A stretch of DNA of 22,798 nucleotides from a virus. The notes beneath the pieces are model-generated. The model searched no databases. It was not told where the DNA came from and saw nothing but the letters and a program-made list of their open reading frames with translations. The position numbers and the translations under genes were made by a program. Shown piece after piece: positions 6,015 to 12,559 of the stretch. The stretch's first letter is position 1. Every line of letters starts with the position of its first letter. The stretch spans positions 1 to 22,798 of IMG/VR virus record IMGVR_UViG_3300017733_000050. One strand, 5' to 3'.

Positions 6015-6884
6015 ATGCAGATAGAGGTTGTCAAAGTAGGCAGTAGACAATCCCCACTTGCTAGGATCCAGGCAGACAATGCCATATCAAGAATAGACTA
6101 CCCCGCAGAAATAATTACAATGTTAGAGGTTGCAGACGAAGACCTCAGTCGTCCTGTGCATGAAATGGGAGGCAAAGGTATGTTCTGTACCAAATTGGAA
6201 AAAGCACTCATCAATCAACAGATACACTGTGCCATACACAGTGCAAAAGATTGTGCCACTATCGAAACACCAGGCACAGAATTGTTGGGAGTGGTTTACA
6301 GAGGCGATCCAAGAGATTGTGTGATAGGCGAACACAATCTACACGAACTGCCATCTGGTTCAAGAATAGGAACTTCCGCTCCAAGAAGAATAGAAGCAAT
6401 CAAGTTGATCAGACCAGACTGTCATGTGGTTGAAGTGAGAGGCAATGTGAACACAAGACTGAACAAACTGCGTGACAAACAAGTGGACGCATTGATACTG
6501 GGACAGAGTGTGATTGATCGTATGTCGTTGGATGTTCCACATCATACCATTTCAGAAGAAGTTATACTGCCTGCCGCAGGCGCCGGCAAAGTTGTTGTGC
6601 AAGTGCGATCAGATGATACACAAAACAAAGCGATATGGTATCCTGCAATTGATTGGTTGGCATCACAAGAGTTGTGGATTGAACGTGGTGTGTTGAGAGC
6701 AGTGGAAGGTGACTGTCACACAGCAGTTGGAGTCAGAGCCAGAGTGCATGAAGATGTTCAAAAATTAGAATTGAGAGCAACCAGTATCATAGATGATGTG
6801 TTGGAATTTTTCAAACTGGAAGGCGACCTCACAGATGCTCCTGCCATGATAGAAGAAATCAGCATCAAAATCGCACATAACTGA
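6015..6884 (+). CDS. hemC: Hydroxymethylbilane synthase (porphobilinogen deaminase)
   Basis: HemC joins four porphobilinogen units into hydroxymethylbilane, a cytoplasmic step of heme, siroheme and cobalamin synthesis. The 289-residue protein, near the usual 300-310, carries the family motifs: VGSRQSPLA at the N-terminus, HSAKD (Asp79, the catalytic aspartate), GTSAPRR and RGNVNTR with substrate-binding arginines, LPAAGAG, and EGDCHTAVG holding Cys234, which anchors the dipyrromethane cofactor. All key residues are intact, so it should be active. The frame is open from 5937, but that region overlaps the 62-residue gene, and the ATG at 6015 begins the conserved MQIEVVKVGSR. No other tetrapyrrole gene is nearby, and its setting in a phage operon of small proteins is unusual. 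Confidence 0.88.
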   Translation: MQIEVVKVGSRQSPLARIQADNAISRIDYPAEIITMLEVADEDLSRPVHEMGGKGMFCTKLEKALINQQIHCAIHSAKDCATIETPGTELLGVVYRGDPRDCVIGEHNLHELPSGSRIGTSAPRRIEAIKLIRPDCHVVEVRGNVNTRLNKLRDKQVDALILGQSVIDRMSLDVPHHTISEEVILPAAGAGKVVVQVRSDDTQNKAIWYPAIDWLASQELWIERGVLRAVEGDCHTAVGVRARVHEDVQKLELRATSIIDDVLEFFKLEGDLTDAPAMIEEISIKIAHN

Positions 6885-6919
6885 TATTACAAATTTGCAC
6901 ATCACGTATGTGTCAAACG

Positions 6920-6927
6920 CATAAATA
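6920..6927 (+). promoter_or_regulatory. T4-late-like promoter CATAAATA
   Basis: One mismatch to TATAAATA, followed by CTT as at 7348-7355. It lies about 75 bases before the small gene at 7004, leaving a leader that contains a GGAGGG ribosome-binding site. Confidence 0.5.
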
Positions 6928-7003
6928 CTTTTCGTTCAGGCACTGGCCCGGAAGTAGCATAAGCGAAGGAACGCACCTAAACTTTAACAGAGGGAGGGTG
7001 ACA

Positions 7004-7201
7004 ATGATCGGACGATTCACCCATTTATTTAAAAAACGAGCAGAGAAGAGTGCTATGCGTAAGAAAGTAGAAGCAATGTTCTCCAGCAAGGAAGAAGTTA
7101 ATATAAATGGAAACGGCACATCTGGATACACAGTCAAAGCAGGTGCCAACAAAGGCAAAATTTTAGGACACGTATCCAAAAAATCTACCAACAATTGGTA
7201 G
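7004..7201 (+). CDS. 65-residue basic protein, unknown
   Basis: The ATG at 7004 follows GGAGGG at a good distance; the same frame is open back to 6908 but that part crosses the promoter and leader. The first 25 residues are a basic amphipathic helix (FTHLFKKRAEKSAMRKKVE) and the rest is Gly/Asn/Lys-rich (INGNGTSGYTVKAGANKGK), probably extended. No family was recognised. It is one of two consecutive tiny genes with the same late-type promoter and strong ribosome-binding sites, typical of abundant late small proteins. Confidence 0.55.
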   Translation: MIGRFTHLFKKRAEKSAMRKKVEAMFSSKEEVNINGNGTSGYTVKAGANKGKILGHVSKKSTNNW

Positions 7202-7222
7202 AGTTTCCAAACAGCAATACAA

Positions 7223-7282
7223 GGGCAAATTGGGGGGATTGAACCCCCCAATAACTGCTCTGTTAACACGTCAAATCTGCCC
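7223..7282 (-). other. tRNA-like T-arm element or terminator hairpin
   Basis: A perfect 8-bp stem (7230-7237/7244-7251) has a loop that on the minus strand reads GTTCAATCC, the canonical tRNA T-loop. An outer helix pairs minus-strand GGGCAGATT (7282-7274) with AATTTGCCC (7231-7223) with one G-U, like an acceptor stem. Only about 25 bases lie between acceptor and T-arm, with no D-arm or anticodon arm and no CCA, so it is not a normal tRNA. It could be a decayed tRNA or tmRNA-like domain, or simply the terminator of the gene ending at 7201. Confidence 0.4.
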
Positions 7283-7300
7283 ATACACGGGCCATGTATG
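7282..7300. repeat. Short inverted repeat (6-bp arms, 7-base loop)
   Basis: CATACA (7282-7287) and TGTATG (7295-7300) flank a GC-rich 7-base loop, directly beside the T-arm-like element. The loop lacks the U33 of a tRNA anticodon loop. Function unknown. Confidence 0.35.
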
Positions 7301-7347
7301 CAGAATGCACTCACAGTACTCTGAGCACTTTACTGACTCAAAATACT

Positions 7348-7355
7348 GGTAAATA
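7348..7355 (+). promoter_or_regulatory. T4-late-like promoter GGTAAATA
   Basis: It matches the conserved TAAATA core and is followed by CTT like the copy at 6920. It lies 33 bases before the ATG at 7389, which has an AAAGGGAG ribosome-binding site. Confidence 0.5.
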
Positions 7356-7388
7356 CTTGCCTTAATAACTCACAAAGGGAGATAGGCT

Positions 7389-7508
7389 ATGAAGGCAATA
7401 CTAACCATAATCACATCCGTGATTGGAAAAATAAAATCGTTTTTTGTTAGGATCTACAACAGATTGGAAAAATTTGTTGACAGAATCGTCAGCGGTTTTA
7501 AGCACTAA
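7389..7508 (+). CDS. 39-residue amphipathic basic peptide
   Basis: GGGAG precedes the ATG at a suitable distance. The peptide alternates hydrophobic and basic residues along its whole length (MKAILTIITSVIGKIKSFFV, then IYNRLEKFVDRIVSGFKH), the pattern of a membrane-active amphipathic helix similar to short antimicrobial or holin-associated peptides. No family was recognised. A late-type promoter lies upstream and a hairpin directly after the stop. Confidence 0.55.
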   Translation: MKAILTIITSVIGKIKSFFVRIYNRLEKFVDRIVSGFKH

Positions 7509-7534
7509 CTAGACAGCAACTTGAAGTTGCCTAG
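7509..7534 (+). terminator. Hairpin after the 39-residue peptide gene
   Basis: GCAACT (7516-7521) pairs with AGTTGC (7525-7530) around a 3-base loop, extended by CTAG at both ends with a 3-base bulge. There is no T-run, so it may be an RNA-stabilising 3' hairpin rather than an intrinsic terminator. Confidence 0.4.
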
Positions 7535-7566
7535 ATAAATCAACAAGGTTCCCCGCACTGCTGGTT

Positions 7567-7746
7567 CTAAGATTTAGCATTTCGAAATTCGATTGCTTCT
7601 TGTTCCACGGTGCTGAGGAACTGTTGAGACCCATCAGGCGTCCGCTTAAAAAAATGATTTAACGCTGTCGCGTTTCCGCTTCGCGGAATTGAATTTTCGG
7701 CGCTACCGCTTTGCGGCTGTCTACGACCTACGCCTGTTAAGTACAC
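7567..7746 (-). pseudogene. 59-codon open frame or gene remnant in a GC-rich island
   Basis: A minus-strand frame from a GTG at 7746 (open further to 7770) to a TAG at 7567 encodes a Ser/Gly/Asn/Arg-rich stretch (RRQPQSGSAENSIPRSGN) followed by an ordinary-looking C-terminus (FFKRTPDGSQQFLSTVEQEA). Codons such as CCG, CGA, GCG and CGG are rare elsewhere in the window, so the piece looks foreign. There is no ribosome-binding site and no upstream sequence for a longer protein. It may be the 3' remnant of a gene brought in by recombination. The same stretch holds two dyads, so a non-coding role is equally possible. Confidence 0.3.
7674..7716. repeat. Two CCGCTTYGCGG dyads, 30 bases apart
   Basis: CCGCTTCGCGG at 7676-7686 (arms extendable to TTCCGC/GCGGAA, 7674-7688) and CCGCTTTGCGG at 7706-7716 are the same small palindrome repeated with a 30-base period. 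They sit in a GC-rich patch just upstream of the oxygenase gene at 7749. They may be protein-binding sites, RNA hairpins or the trace of a duplicated coding repeat. Confidence 0.5.
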
Positions 7747-7748
7747 AT

Positions 7749-8351
7749 ATGCAAAGCATTCAATTTCCAAATCTAGGTTATGTGGAACAAACTGTAACAG
7801 ATGACCAAATTAGTTTGTTAAACAAATGGGTAGCAAACATTGATCACCAAACAGCATTAATTGATCACTCTCATGTAGGCACAATCACAAACGAATACAA
7901 GATCAAAGATGAGGATGTCAAACAAGAACTGTCCAAAATACTTGGTCCAATGTGTGAACAATATTGTAAAGATATGCATTACAAAGTAGAAAACAAACCT
8001 ATCGGACTTAAAACTGCTTGGTGCAACGTTCAACAATCTGGAGAATATTTTGCGGCACACACTCACAACGGAGTATTTTCTTTTGCATTATGGTTAGAAG
8101 TTCCTTTCACACAAGATGATGAACGTGCATGGAGAGAAGCACGTGGCAAATCAGGCAGAGAAACTGCGTCATTTCAATTCCATTATACTGATGCATTGGG
8201 ACGTATCACTCCTGAAGTACTTGAAGTTGATGCTACATGGGAAAATAAAATTATATTGTTTCCCGGAGAGATGATGCATTCTGTTACACCTTATTATTCC
8301 ACACAAGACAAAAGAATAGTTGTGTCAGGAAATATTGACTATCTAAATTAA
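7749..8351 (+). CDS. 2-oxoglutarate/Fe(II)-dependent oxygenase (PF13759-like)
   Basis: This 200-residue protein shows the characteristic phage-oxygenase core: WCNVQQSGEYF before the His-x-His pair (His104, His106), then FALWLEVP, a distal His177 in PGEMMHSV and Arg189 for 2-oxoglutarate. Members are common in marine T4-like phages; the substrate is unknown, with candidates including protein residues, nucleobases or lipids. The ATG at 7749 begins a sequence (MQSIQFPNLGYVEQ) like the family's start; the 20 codons open upstream lie in the GC-rich island and are unlikely to be translated. No Shine-Dalgarno is evident. It converges on the DnaE-like gene, overlapping it by three bases at the stops. 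It shares little with the oxygenase at 4586-5125, so the two may act on different targets. Confidence 0.8.
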   Translation: MQSIQFPNLGYVEQTVTDDQISLLNKWVANIDHQTALIDHSHVGTITNEYKIKDEDVKQELSKILGPMCEQYCKDMHYKVENKPIGLKTAWCNVQQSGEYFAAHTHNGVFSFALWLEVPFTQDDERAWREARGKSGRETASFQFHYTDALGRITPEVLEVDATWENKIILFPGEMMHSVTPYYSTQDKRIVVSGNIDYLN

Positions 8352-9979
8352 TCTTCCAACCAATTTTGAAACGAATGGAGTTCTACATCTTGACATTCCA
8401 CATAGTCTGAATTGTTATGATGTTTAATTTTACCTCTACCAGAAATTACATCTCCATCTCTATGACTGAATGGTTTTTTAACTGTGATGTCTATGTATTG
8501 TCCAGGACCTATTCCTAGTGTAACAAATGTTACGTACTTTCCATTTTTACCTTTGAAAACTCTGCCATTGGCAATAACTCCGGCAAACTGAACATAATCT
8601 AGATACTGTTGTTGGACATGACATTTAGGAATAAATCCTCTTCTCCACCAGCCTGGTTCATTGTCGATGCCCCAACGTTCTGCTTCTGTATTGTACACCC
8701 AACGTCTATACGAACCTTCACAATGTTTTAAACAAGCCTCCCAAAACTTTTTAGGATTGTGTGCCTTTTGATATGCTAGTGCCCAAATCAATCTGCCCAA
8801 GTTGACCGCATGGGCTCTACATAAACCAAATCCAGACAGTGTCATTAGTGTGTTAATTGCTTCTTGTTTGCGTGGATGTTTGCCCAATCTATTTACGAAC
8901 TCTATAATTTTTTCATCGTTCTTTTTAGCAAATGCTCTGCGGTACATATCTGCTTCATACATATCGATACCAATAATATTTGAAATAATTTCAATAGCAT
9001 CGTCTTCGAACACAATAGAATCTTGTACGCCTTCTTTAGTCCAGTCATTAAACATAGATGCTTTTTGTCTGCCAGTCATCGCCACAGGTCTTATCATAGC
9101 AGTAGCAAACACACAGTCGTAAACACTTTTAGGTTGTATTGCTCTAAACAATCTACGCATGGCTGGTGACTCACCTTGTGTTACTCCTAACACATCTCCC
9201 CTACTCAATAACTTTGATGTTGCTTCGTCTTCAATAGGATAATCTGTTAAGTTCATACTAGAATCTATTTCTAATAACTGACTTAATCCTCTGTTAGAAA
9301 GTATGTCAACTTTTAGATGTTCTAAATCTTCTACTTCATATTTGTCTAGCAGTATTTGATTGTCAGCAGAAATTAAACTTTTAGGTAACTGTCTATCGAA
9401 CATTATGATTCCGCCACAATGTTTAGATATACATCTTTTTTTACCTAACAGTTTTTGTTCTATGCGTTTTGCTTCAATAGGATCGATATCGTAATCTTCA
9501 TACTTAAATTTGCGTGGCAGTTTGCCTTTTGCACCCAATCGCTTTGCCGCTTCGCGTTTTGCTGACTTGGGTTGATACTTGACATAGTTAGATATCCTTG
9601 CTGTCTTGCCCGGCCATTTTTTAAAAATACGTTGCATCACTTCTGCTTGTTTGTGATGTTCGAAGTCTATGTCCACATCAGGTAAATCATCTCGTAGTGG
9701 ATTCATAAAACGTGCAACCGGTATGTTCCACTGTACTGGGTCAACATCTGTTATACCCAGCAGATAACACACAAGACTAGATCCTGCTGAACCTCTTGTC
9801 ATGTGTTTTAAATCTGATGTGATGTCTATGATGTCACAAATTTTTAAAAAGTATTCTGTGAATCTTTGTTTAAGAATTAATTCAAATTCTTCTGCTAGTC
9901 TTTTTTGGTACACTTCACTGTTGGGCATCTGCCTTTTAAAACGTTCCGTGAGCCTTTGTATATTTTCTAAATCATTCAT
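8348..9979 (-). CDS. dnaE-like: PHP-less DnaE-family (PolIII alpha) DNA polymerase
   Basis: This 543-residue C-family polymerase core has the order of bacterial DnaE: RGSAGSSLVCYLLGITDVDP (62-81), PDVDIDF (100-106) with Asp103 and Asp105, LKVDIL with Asp225 as third catalytic carboxylate, VTQGESPAMRRLFRAIQP (266-283), an IRP segment near 296, GFGLCRAHAVN (383-393, where DnaE usually has GFNKSHA) and a helix-rich fingers region. An OB-like domain (about 462-540) ends the protein. The N-terminal PHP domain of about 280 residues and the usual beta-binding part are missing. All metal ligands are kept, so activity is plausible. T4-like phages normally replicate with gp43, a B-family enzyme, so this may serve repair or a special step. 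A late-like promoter and AGAGAGG site precede the ATG. Confidence 0.85.
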   Translation of the reverse strand: MNDLENIQRLTERFKRQMPNSEVYQKRLAEEFELILKQRFTEYFLKICDIIDITSDLKHMTRGSAGSSLVCYLLGITDVDPVQWNIPVARFMNPLRDDLPDVDIDFEHHKQAEVMQRIFKKWPGKTARISNYVKYQPKSAKREAAKRLGAKGKLPRKFKYEDYDIDPIEAKRIEQKLLGKKRCISKHCGGIIMFDRQLPKSLISADNQILLDKYEVEDLEHLKVDILSNRGLSQLLEIDSSMNLTDYPIEDEATSKLLSRGDVLGVTQGESPAMRRLFRAIQPKSVYDCVFATAMIRPVAMTGRQKASMFNDWTKEGVQDSIVFEDDAIEIISNIIGIDMYEADMYRRAFAKKNDEKIIEFVNRLGKHPRKQEAINTLMTLSGFGLCRAHAVNLGRLIWALAYQKAHNPKKFWEACLKHCEGSYRRWVYNTEAERWGIDNEPGWWRRGFIPKCHVQQQYLDYVQFAGVIANGRVFKGKNGKYVTFVTLGIGPGQYIDITVKKPFSHRDGDVISGRGKIKHHNNSDYVECQDVELHSFQNWLED

Positions 9980-10003
9980 TATTCGCCTCTCTGCCTAAAA
10001 TAA

Positions 10004-10011
10004 TATTTATG
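10004..10011 (-). promoter_or_regulatory. T4-late-like promoter CATAAATA
   Basis: One mismatch to TATAAATA. It ends 24 bases before the ATG of the DnaE-like gene, with a purine-rich AGAGAGG between, and lies directly downstream of tRNA-Val. Confidence 0.5.
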
Positions 10012-10025
10012 ATTTGTGTACGGAT

Positions 10026-10101
10026 TGGTGGGTAGTAAAGGACTCGAACCTTTGACCCCCTCGGTGTAAACGAGATGCTCTACCAACTGAGCTAACCACC
10101 C
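10026..10101 (-). tRNA. tRNA-Val (anticodon TAC), CCA encoded
   Basis: The minus strand folds into a complete cloverleaf: acceptor GGGTGGT/ACTACCC, D-arm GCTC/GAGC, anticodon arm TCTCG/CGAGG with a 7-base loop TTTACAC (anticodon TAC, reading GUA and other GUN codons), T-arm AAAGG/CCTTT with loop TTCGAGT, discriminator A and an encoded CCA. The T-loop and D-loop are canonical, so it should be functional. It lies eight bases after the helicase gene and before the promoter of the DnaE-like gene. Phage tRNAs usually compensate for codon differences from the host; valine codons here are mostly GTA, GTT and GTG. Confidence 0.97.
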
Positions 10102-10108
10102 TAATAGT

Positions 10109-10837
10109 TTAAGATTCGTCGTCTAAATTAGTTAAGAATTCTCTTAATTTTGTTGAATCTGTTTTAGGTTCAATTCTTCCTATGCTATCACCTTTTGTTG
10201 GGTCTGGTGGAGTAATAGGTTTGCCTGCTTCTACACTGTTGTCTGTGAGATCAGGAGTTACAGTTGTGCCCTGTTTAATTGAATTGTATATTGTACTTTT
10301 ACGCTTGTCAAATTCTTGATACTCTGAATCATCTGCAAGATCTCTGATACGCAAACTGTCCATATCAAATTCTAAATCAATTTTCATTCCAACACCACTT
10401 GATGATCTTGTTTTCATCAATTGTATTTGATATCTTCCACGTTCTCTCATTGCTCTACTTGTAAAAATACCAAACACGTTGTCAGCAGTTTGTATTTTAC
10501 TTAATCCACCACTGATGTGCGAATGATCAAATTCTATTTCTTCTACAGCACCTCTGTTCAACTGTGCCGCTGTTACAAACACTGTGTTCAATTCCATTGA
10601 CAAGTTACGTAGTTCTTCAGAAACAAATTTGTCTTTGATAAACAAATCGCTCGGAGAAACCTTTCTACTGTTTGGCATCATCAAATCTAGATAGTCTACA
10701 AGCAATACATCAACTTTACTGTTTGTTTTAATTTCATATTCTTTGATGTAAGACCTTACATCATTTGCATTTTTACCACTAGGCATGTATTTGATTTGGA
10801 ATTTTCCTGCTTTTTTTCCAATCATTTTTACTTTCAT
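10109..10837 (-). CDS. gp41-like replicative helicase, C-terminal part
   Basis: This 242-residue frame carries the second half of the DnaB/gp41 RecA-like motor: Walker B VDVLLVDYLDLM, motif H3 FVTAAQLNRG, an SGGLSKIQTAD segment and the arginine region RYQIQLMKTRSSSG. It lacks Walker A, which lies in the upstream frame ending at 10840. Together the two frames give about 483 residues, the size of T4 gp41 (475). The ATG is two bases after the upstream TAG and no ribosome-binding site precedes it. The normal protein probably reads straight through; a one-base deletion, programmed -1 shift, or true split is possible. The helicase would unwind DNA ahead of the fork with the gp61-like primase. Confidence 0.85.
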   Translation of the reverse strand: MKVKMIGKKAGKFQIKYMPSGKNANDVRSYIKEYEIKTNSKVDVLLVDYLDLMMPNSRKVSPSDLFIKDKFVSEELRNLSMELNTVFVTAAQLNRGAVEEIEFDHSHISGGLSKIQTADNVFGIFTSRAMRERGRYQIQLMKTRSSSGVGMKIDLEFDMDSLRIRDLADDSEYQEFDKRKSTIYNSIKQGTTVTPDLTDNSVEAGKPITPPDPTKGDSIGRIEPKTDSTKLREFLTNLDDES

Positions 10838-10839
10838 TT

Positions 10840-11565
10840 CTACACATCTAAGTCTTTAAATATTTCTTTTGTAGGAATATCTGTAAGCATAGAATCTAAT
10901 CTCATAGCAACCAACGATTCACTCAATTCAAATGTTAGATACACAACATTCATTCCTTCTAGTGCAAAGTTACAACCTAAGTTTGCAAGGAATAAAGACT
11001 TACCTGCACCAGAACCACCTGCAAATATATTCAACTCACCTTTGTTGAATCCACCAAATAGTCTTCTGTCTAAAGATTCCCAACCTGTTTTGACCTGACC
11101 ATTCTGATCTTTCAATCCTAACAGTCTTGATTTCGGATCTTCAAAGTAATCTGTTCCTATGTCCTTGTGCAGTCCTATTTGTACTGCGTCTTTGACCAAC
11201 ACTTCAACAGGACCATATTCACCTTTTTCAAGCATATCTGCACTTTTTAAGATTGCTCTTTCTAAACTTTTGTGTCTAGTAAACGTCTCAAAATCTTCTA
11301 GTAACCAATCATAGTGCGATTCATTGAGTCCTGTAGGAACTTTTAAATTAGATTTGCAACTGGAGTTTACAATTTCTTCTGTGGGCAATGCATTATGTTT
11401 ACCAACATATTCATCTACGAACTGTGCCGCATCTTGCAATTTTCTATCAAACAGTGTGTGATCAAATATAGACTGACAACGTACAAATGTTTCTGCGTCA
11501 GCCAACATCATTTCTAGATATACTTTTTGTATATCATAGCCGTATTCTTTATTTTGCTTTACCAT
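10840..11565 (-). CDS. gp41-like replicative helicase, N-terminal part with Walker A
   Basis: The 241-residue product has the N-terminal helical domain of DnaB-type helicases (about 1-150), a linker with TGWESLDRRLFGGF, and the start of the motor: Walker A GGSGAGKS (183-190) and VVYLTFELSE (208-216). It stops after FKDLDV, in the middle of the RecA fold before Walker B, so alone it cannot be an active motor. The chosen ATG has AAGGA upstream; an ATG at 11589 lies further into the carbamoyltransferase gene. The gene overlaps that gene by 17 bases. See the downstream frame for the second half. Confidence 0.85.
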   Translation of the reverse strand: MVKQNKEYGYDIQKVYLEMMLADAETFVRCQSIFDHTLFDRKLQDAAQFVDEYVGKHNALPTEEIVNSSCKSNLKVPTGLNESHYDWLLEDFETFTRHKSLERAILKSADMLEKGEYGPVEVLVKDAVQIGLHKDIGTDYFEDPKSRLLGLKDQNGQVKTGWESLDRRLFGGFNKGELNIFAGGSGAGKSLFLANLGCNFALEGMNVVYLTFELSESLVAMRLDSMLTDIPTKEIFKDLDV

Positions 11566-12559
11566 GTTCCTTATTATACCACATTTCATTTACGTTGTCA
11601 ATGTGATTGTTGTATTTGGCGGCAACTGCTCCTATACAACTACCTGGGTCTCCAGGATTTTTTGGCACCCATATATCGTCCCAAACGTTTTCCAATTTGT
11701 GTCTAGCAGTTTGGTTTAATGCACATCCTCCTACCAAAACAATGTTTGATGTTTTGATGTTCATCTGTATCCATGAACTTGCACACATTAATACTTGTTC
11801 AAAAATGTGTTGAGTGGTTGCGGCGATGTCAGCCATGTCTTCTTCTGTTTTTAATTCTGGTCTCCACCAATTACAACCTCTGTGTAGATTTACTCTTGTT
11901 TTAAAAGGCATTCTAGATTCAATTATTTCTTCCATAAAAAATCTATAATTTTTTCTCCAATTACCTTTTTTGGCAAGTTGTTCTAATTTGTGTTCTTCTG
12001 CGTTTGCTTTGAATCCACATCTTTGTGTCATCGCTGAATAAAACAAACCAATACTGTGAGGATATTTTTGTGTGTATTTTTTTTCAAGTTTATTCCCATG
12101 CCCATGCCATATAGTAAATGTTTCAAACTCTCCTATTGAGTCAAGCACCACAACTGCCGCATCTTTAAACGGCGATGAATAATATCCATATGCCGCATGA
12201 CTGTGATGATGATCTATATACTCAATCGGTACATGGTGAATACCTGATTTACTTAAAAATTTCTTAATGTTGTTTTCTTTATAGTTCCAACCTTGACCTG
12301 CTATAAATTGTCTTACAGTTTTCTTTAAAGGTTTTTCATAAAAATATATTTTTGCAGGGTAGGCCCATTTAGGATTTGACCTTACCTCAGCCATTAATTT
12401 AGGACACAGTGTGGGATCTCCTGGAATACCACTAAAGTCTTTTGACATCCCTGCCCATTTTAATTTTAATTTATAGTGATCAGTTAGTCCTGCTACCTTC
12501 CACTCCATCACTGCCAAACTGGCATCATGATTATTTCCTGTGATTCCCCAAACTATCAT
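11549..12559 (-). CDS. NodU-type carbamoyltransferase, N-terminal domain only
   Basis: This family moves a carbamoyl group from carbamoyl phosphate, through a carbamoyl-adenylate, to a hydroxyl acceptor. Visible motifs are HDASL (11-15), DHHHSHAA (116-123, metal and catalytic histidines), LDSIGE (139-144), GGCALN (277-282) and NPGDPGS (301-307), covering the ASKHA-fold part. The 336 residues stop before the C-terminal domain that brings full NodU/TobZ proteins to 500-600 residues. Short phage members exist, and one viral family is reported to make 5-carbamoyloxymethylcytosine in phage DNA. That role is attractive next to replication genes but would need a hydroxymethyl base, whose synthesis genes are not in this window. 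The start ATG overlaps the preceding stop (ATGA). Confidence 0.82.
   Translation of the reverse strand: MIVWGITGNNHDASLAVMEWKVAGLTDHYKLKLKWAGMSKDFSGIPGDPTLCPKLMAEVRSNPKWAYPAKIYFYEKPLKKTVRQFIAGQGWNYKENNIKKFLSKSGIHHVPIEYIDHHHSHAAYGYYSSPFKDAAVVVLDSIGEFETFTIWHGHGNKLEKKYTQKYPHSIGLFYSAMTQRCGFKANAEEHKLEQLAKKGNWRKNYRFFMEEIIESRMPFKTRVNLHRGCNWWRPELKTEEDMADIAATTQHIFEQVLMCASSWIQMNIKTSNIVLVGGCALNQTARHKLENVWDDIWVPKNPGDPGSCIGAVAAKYNNHIDNVNEMWYNKEHGKAK

Noticed and set aside
7223-7282. A tRNA or tmRNA gene
   Set aside because: T-arm and an acceptor-like helix are present, but D-arm, anticodon arm and CCA are missing and no tag reading frame was found.
7689-7748. Longer start for the second 2OG oxygenase (MNFRRYRFAAV...)
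   Set aside because: Translation of the GC-rich dyad island gives residues unlike the family; homologous start is at MQSIQFP, 7749.
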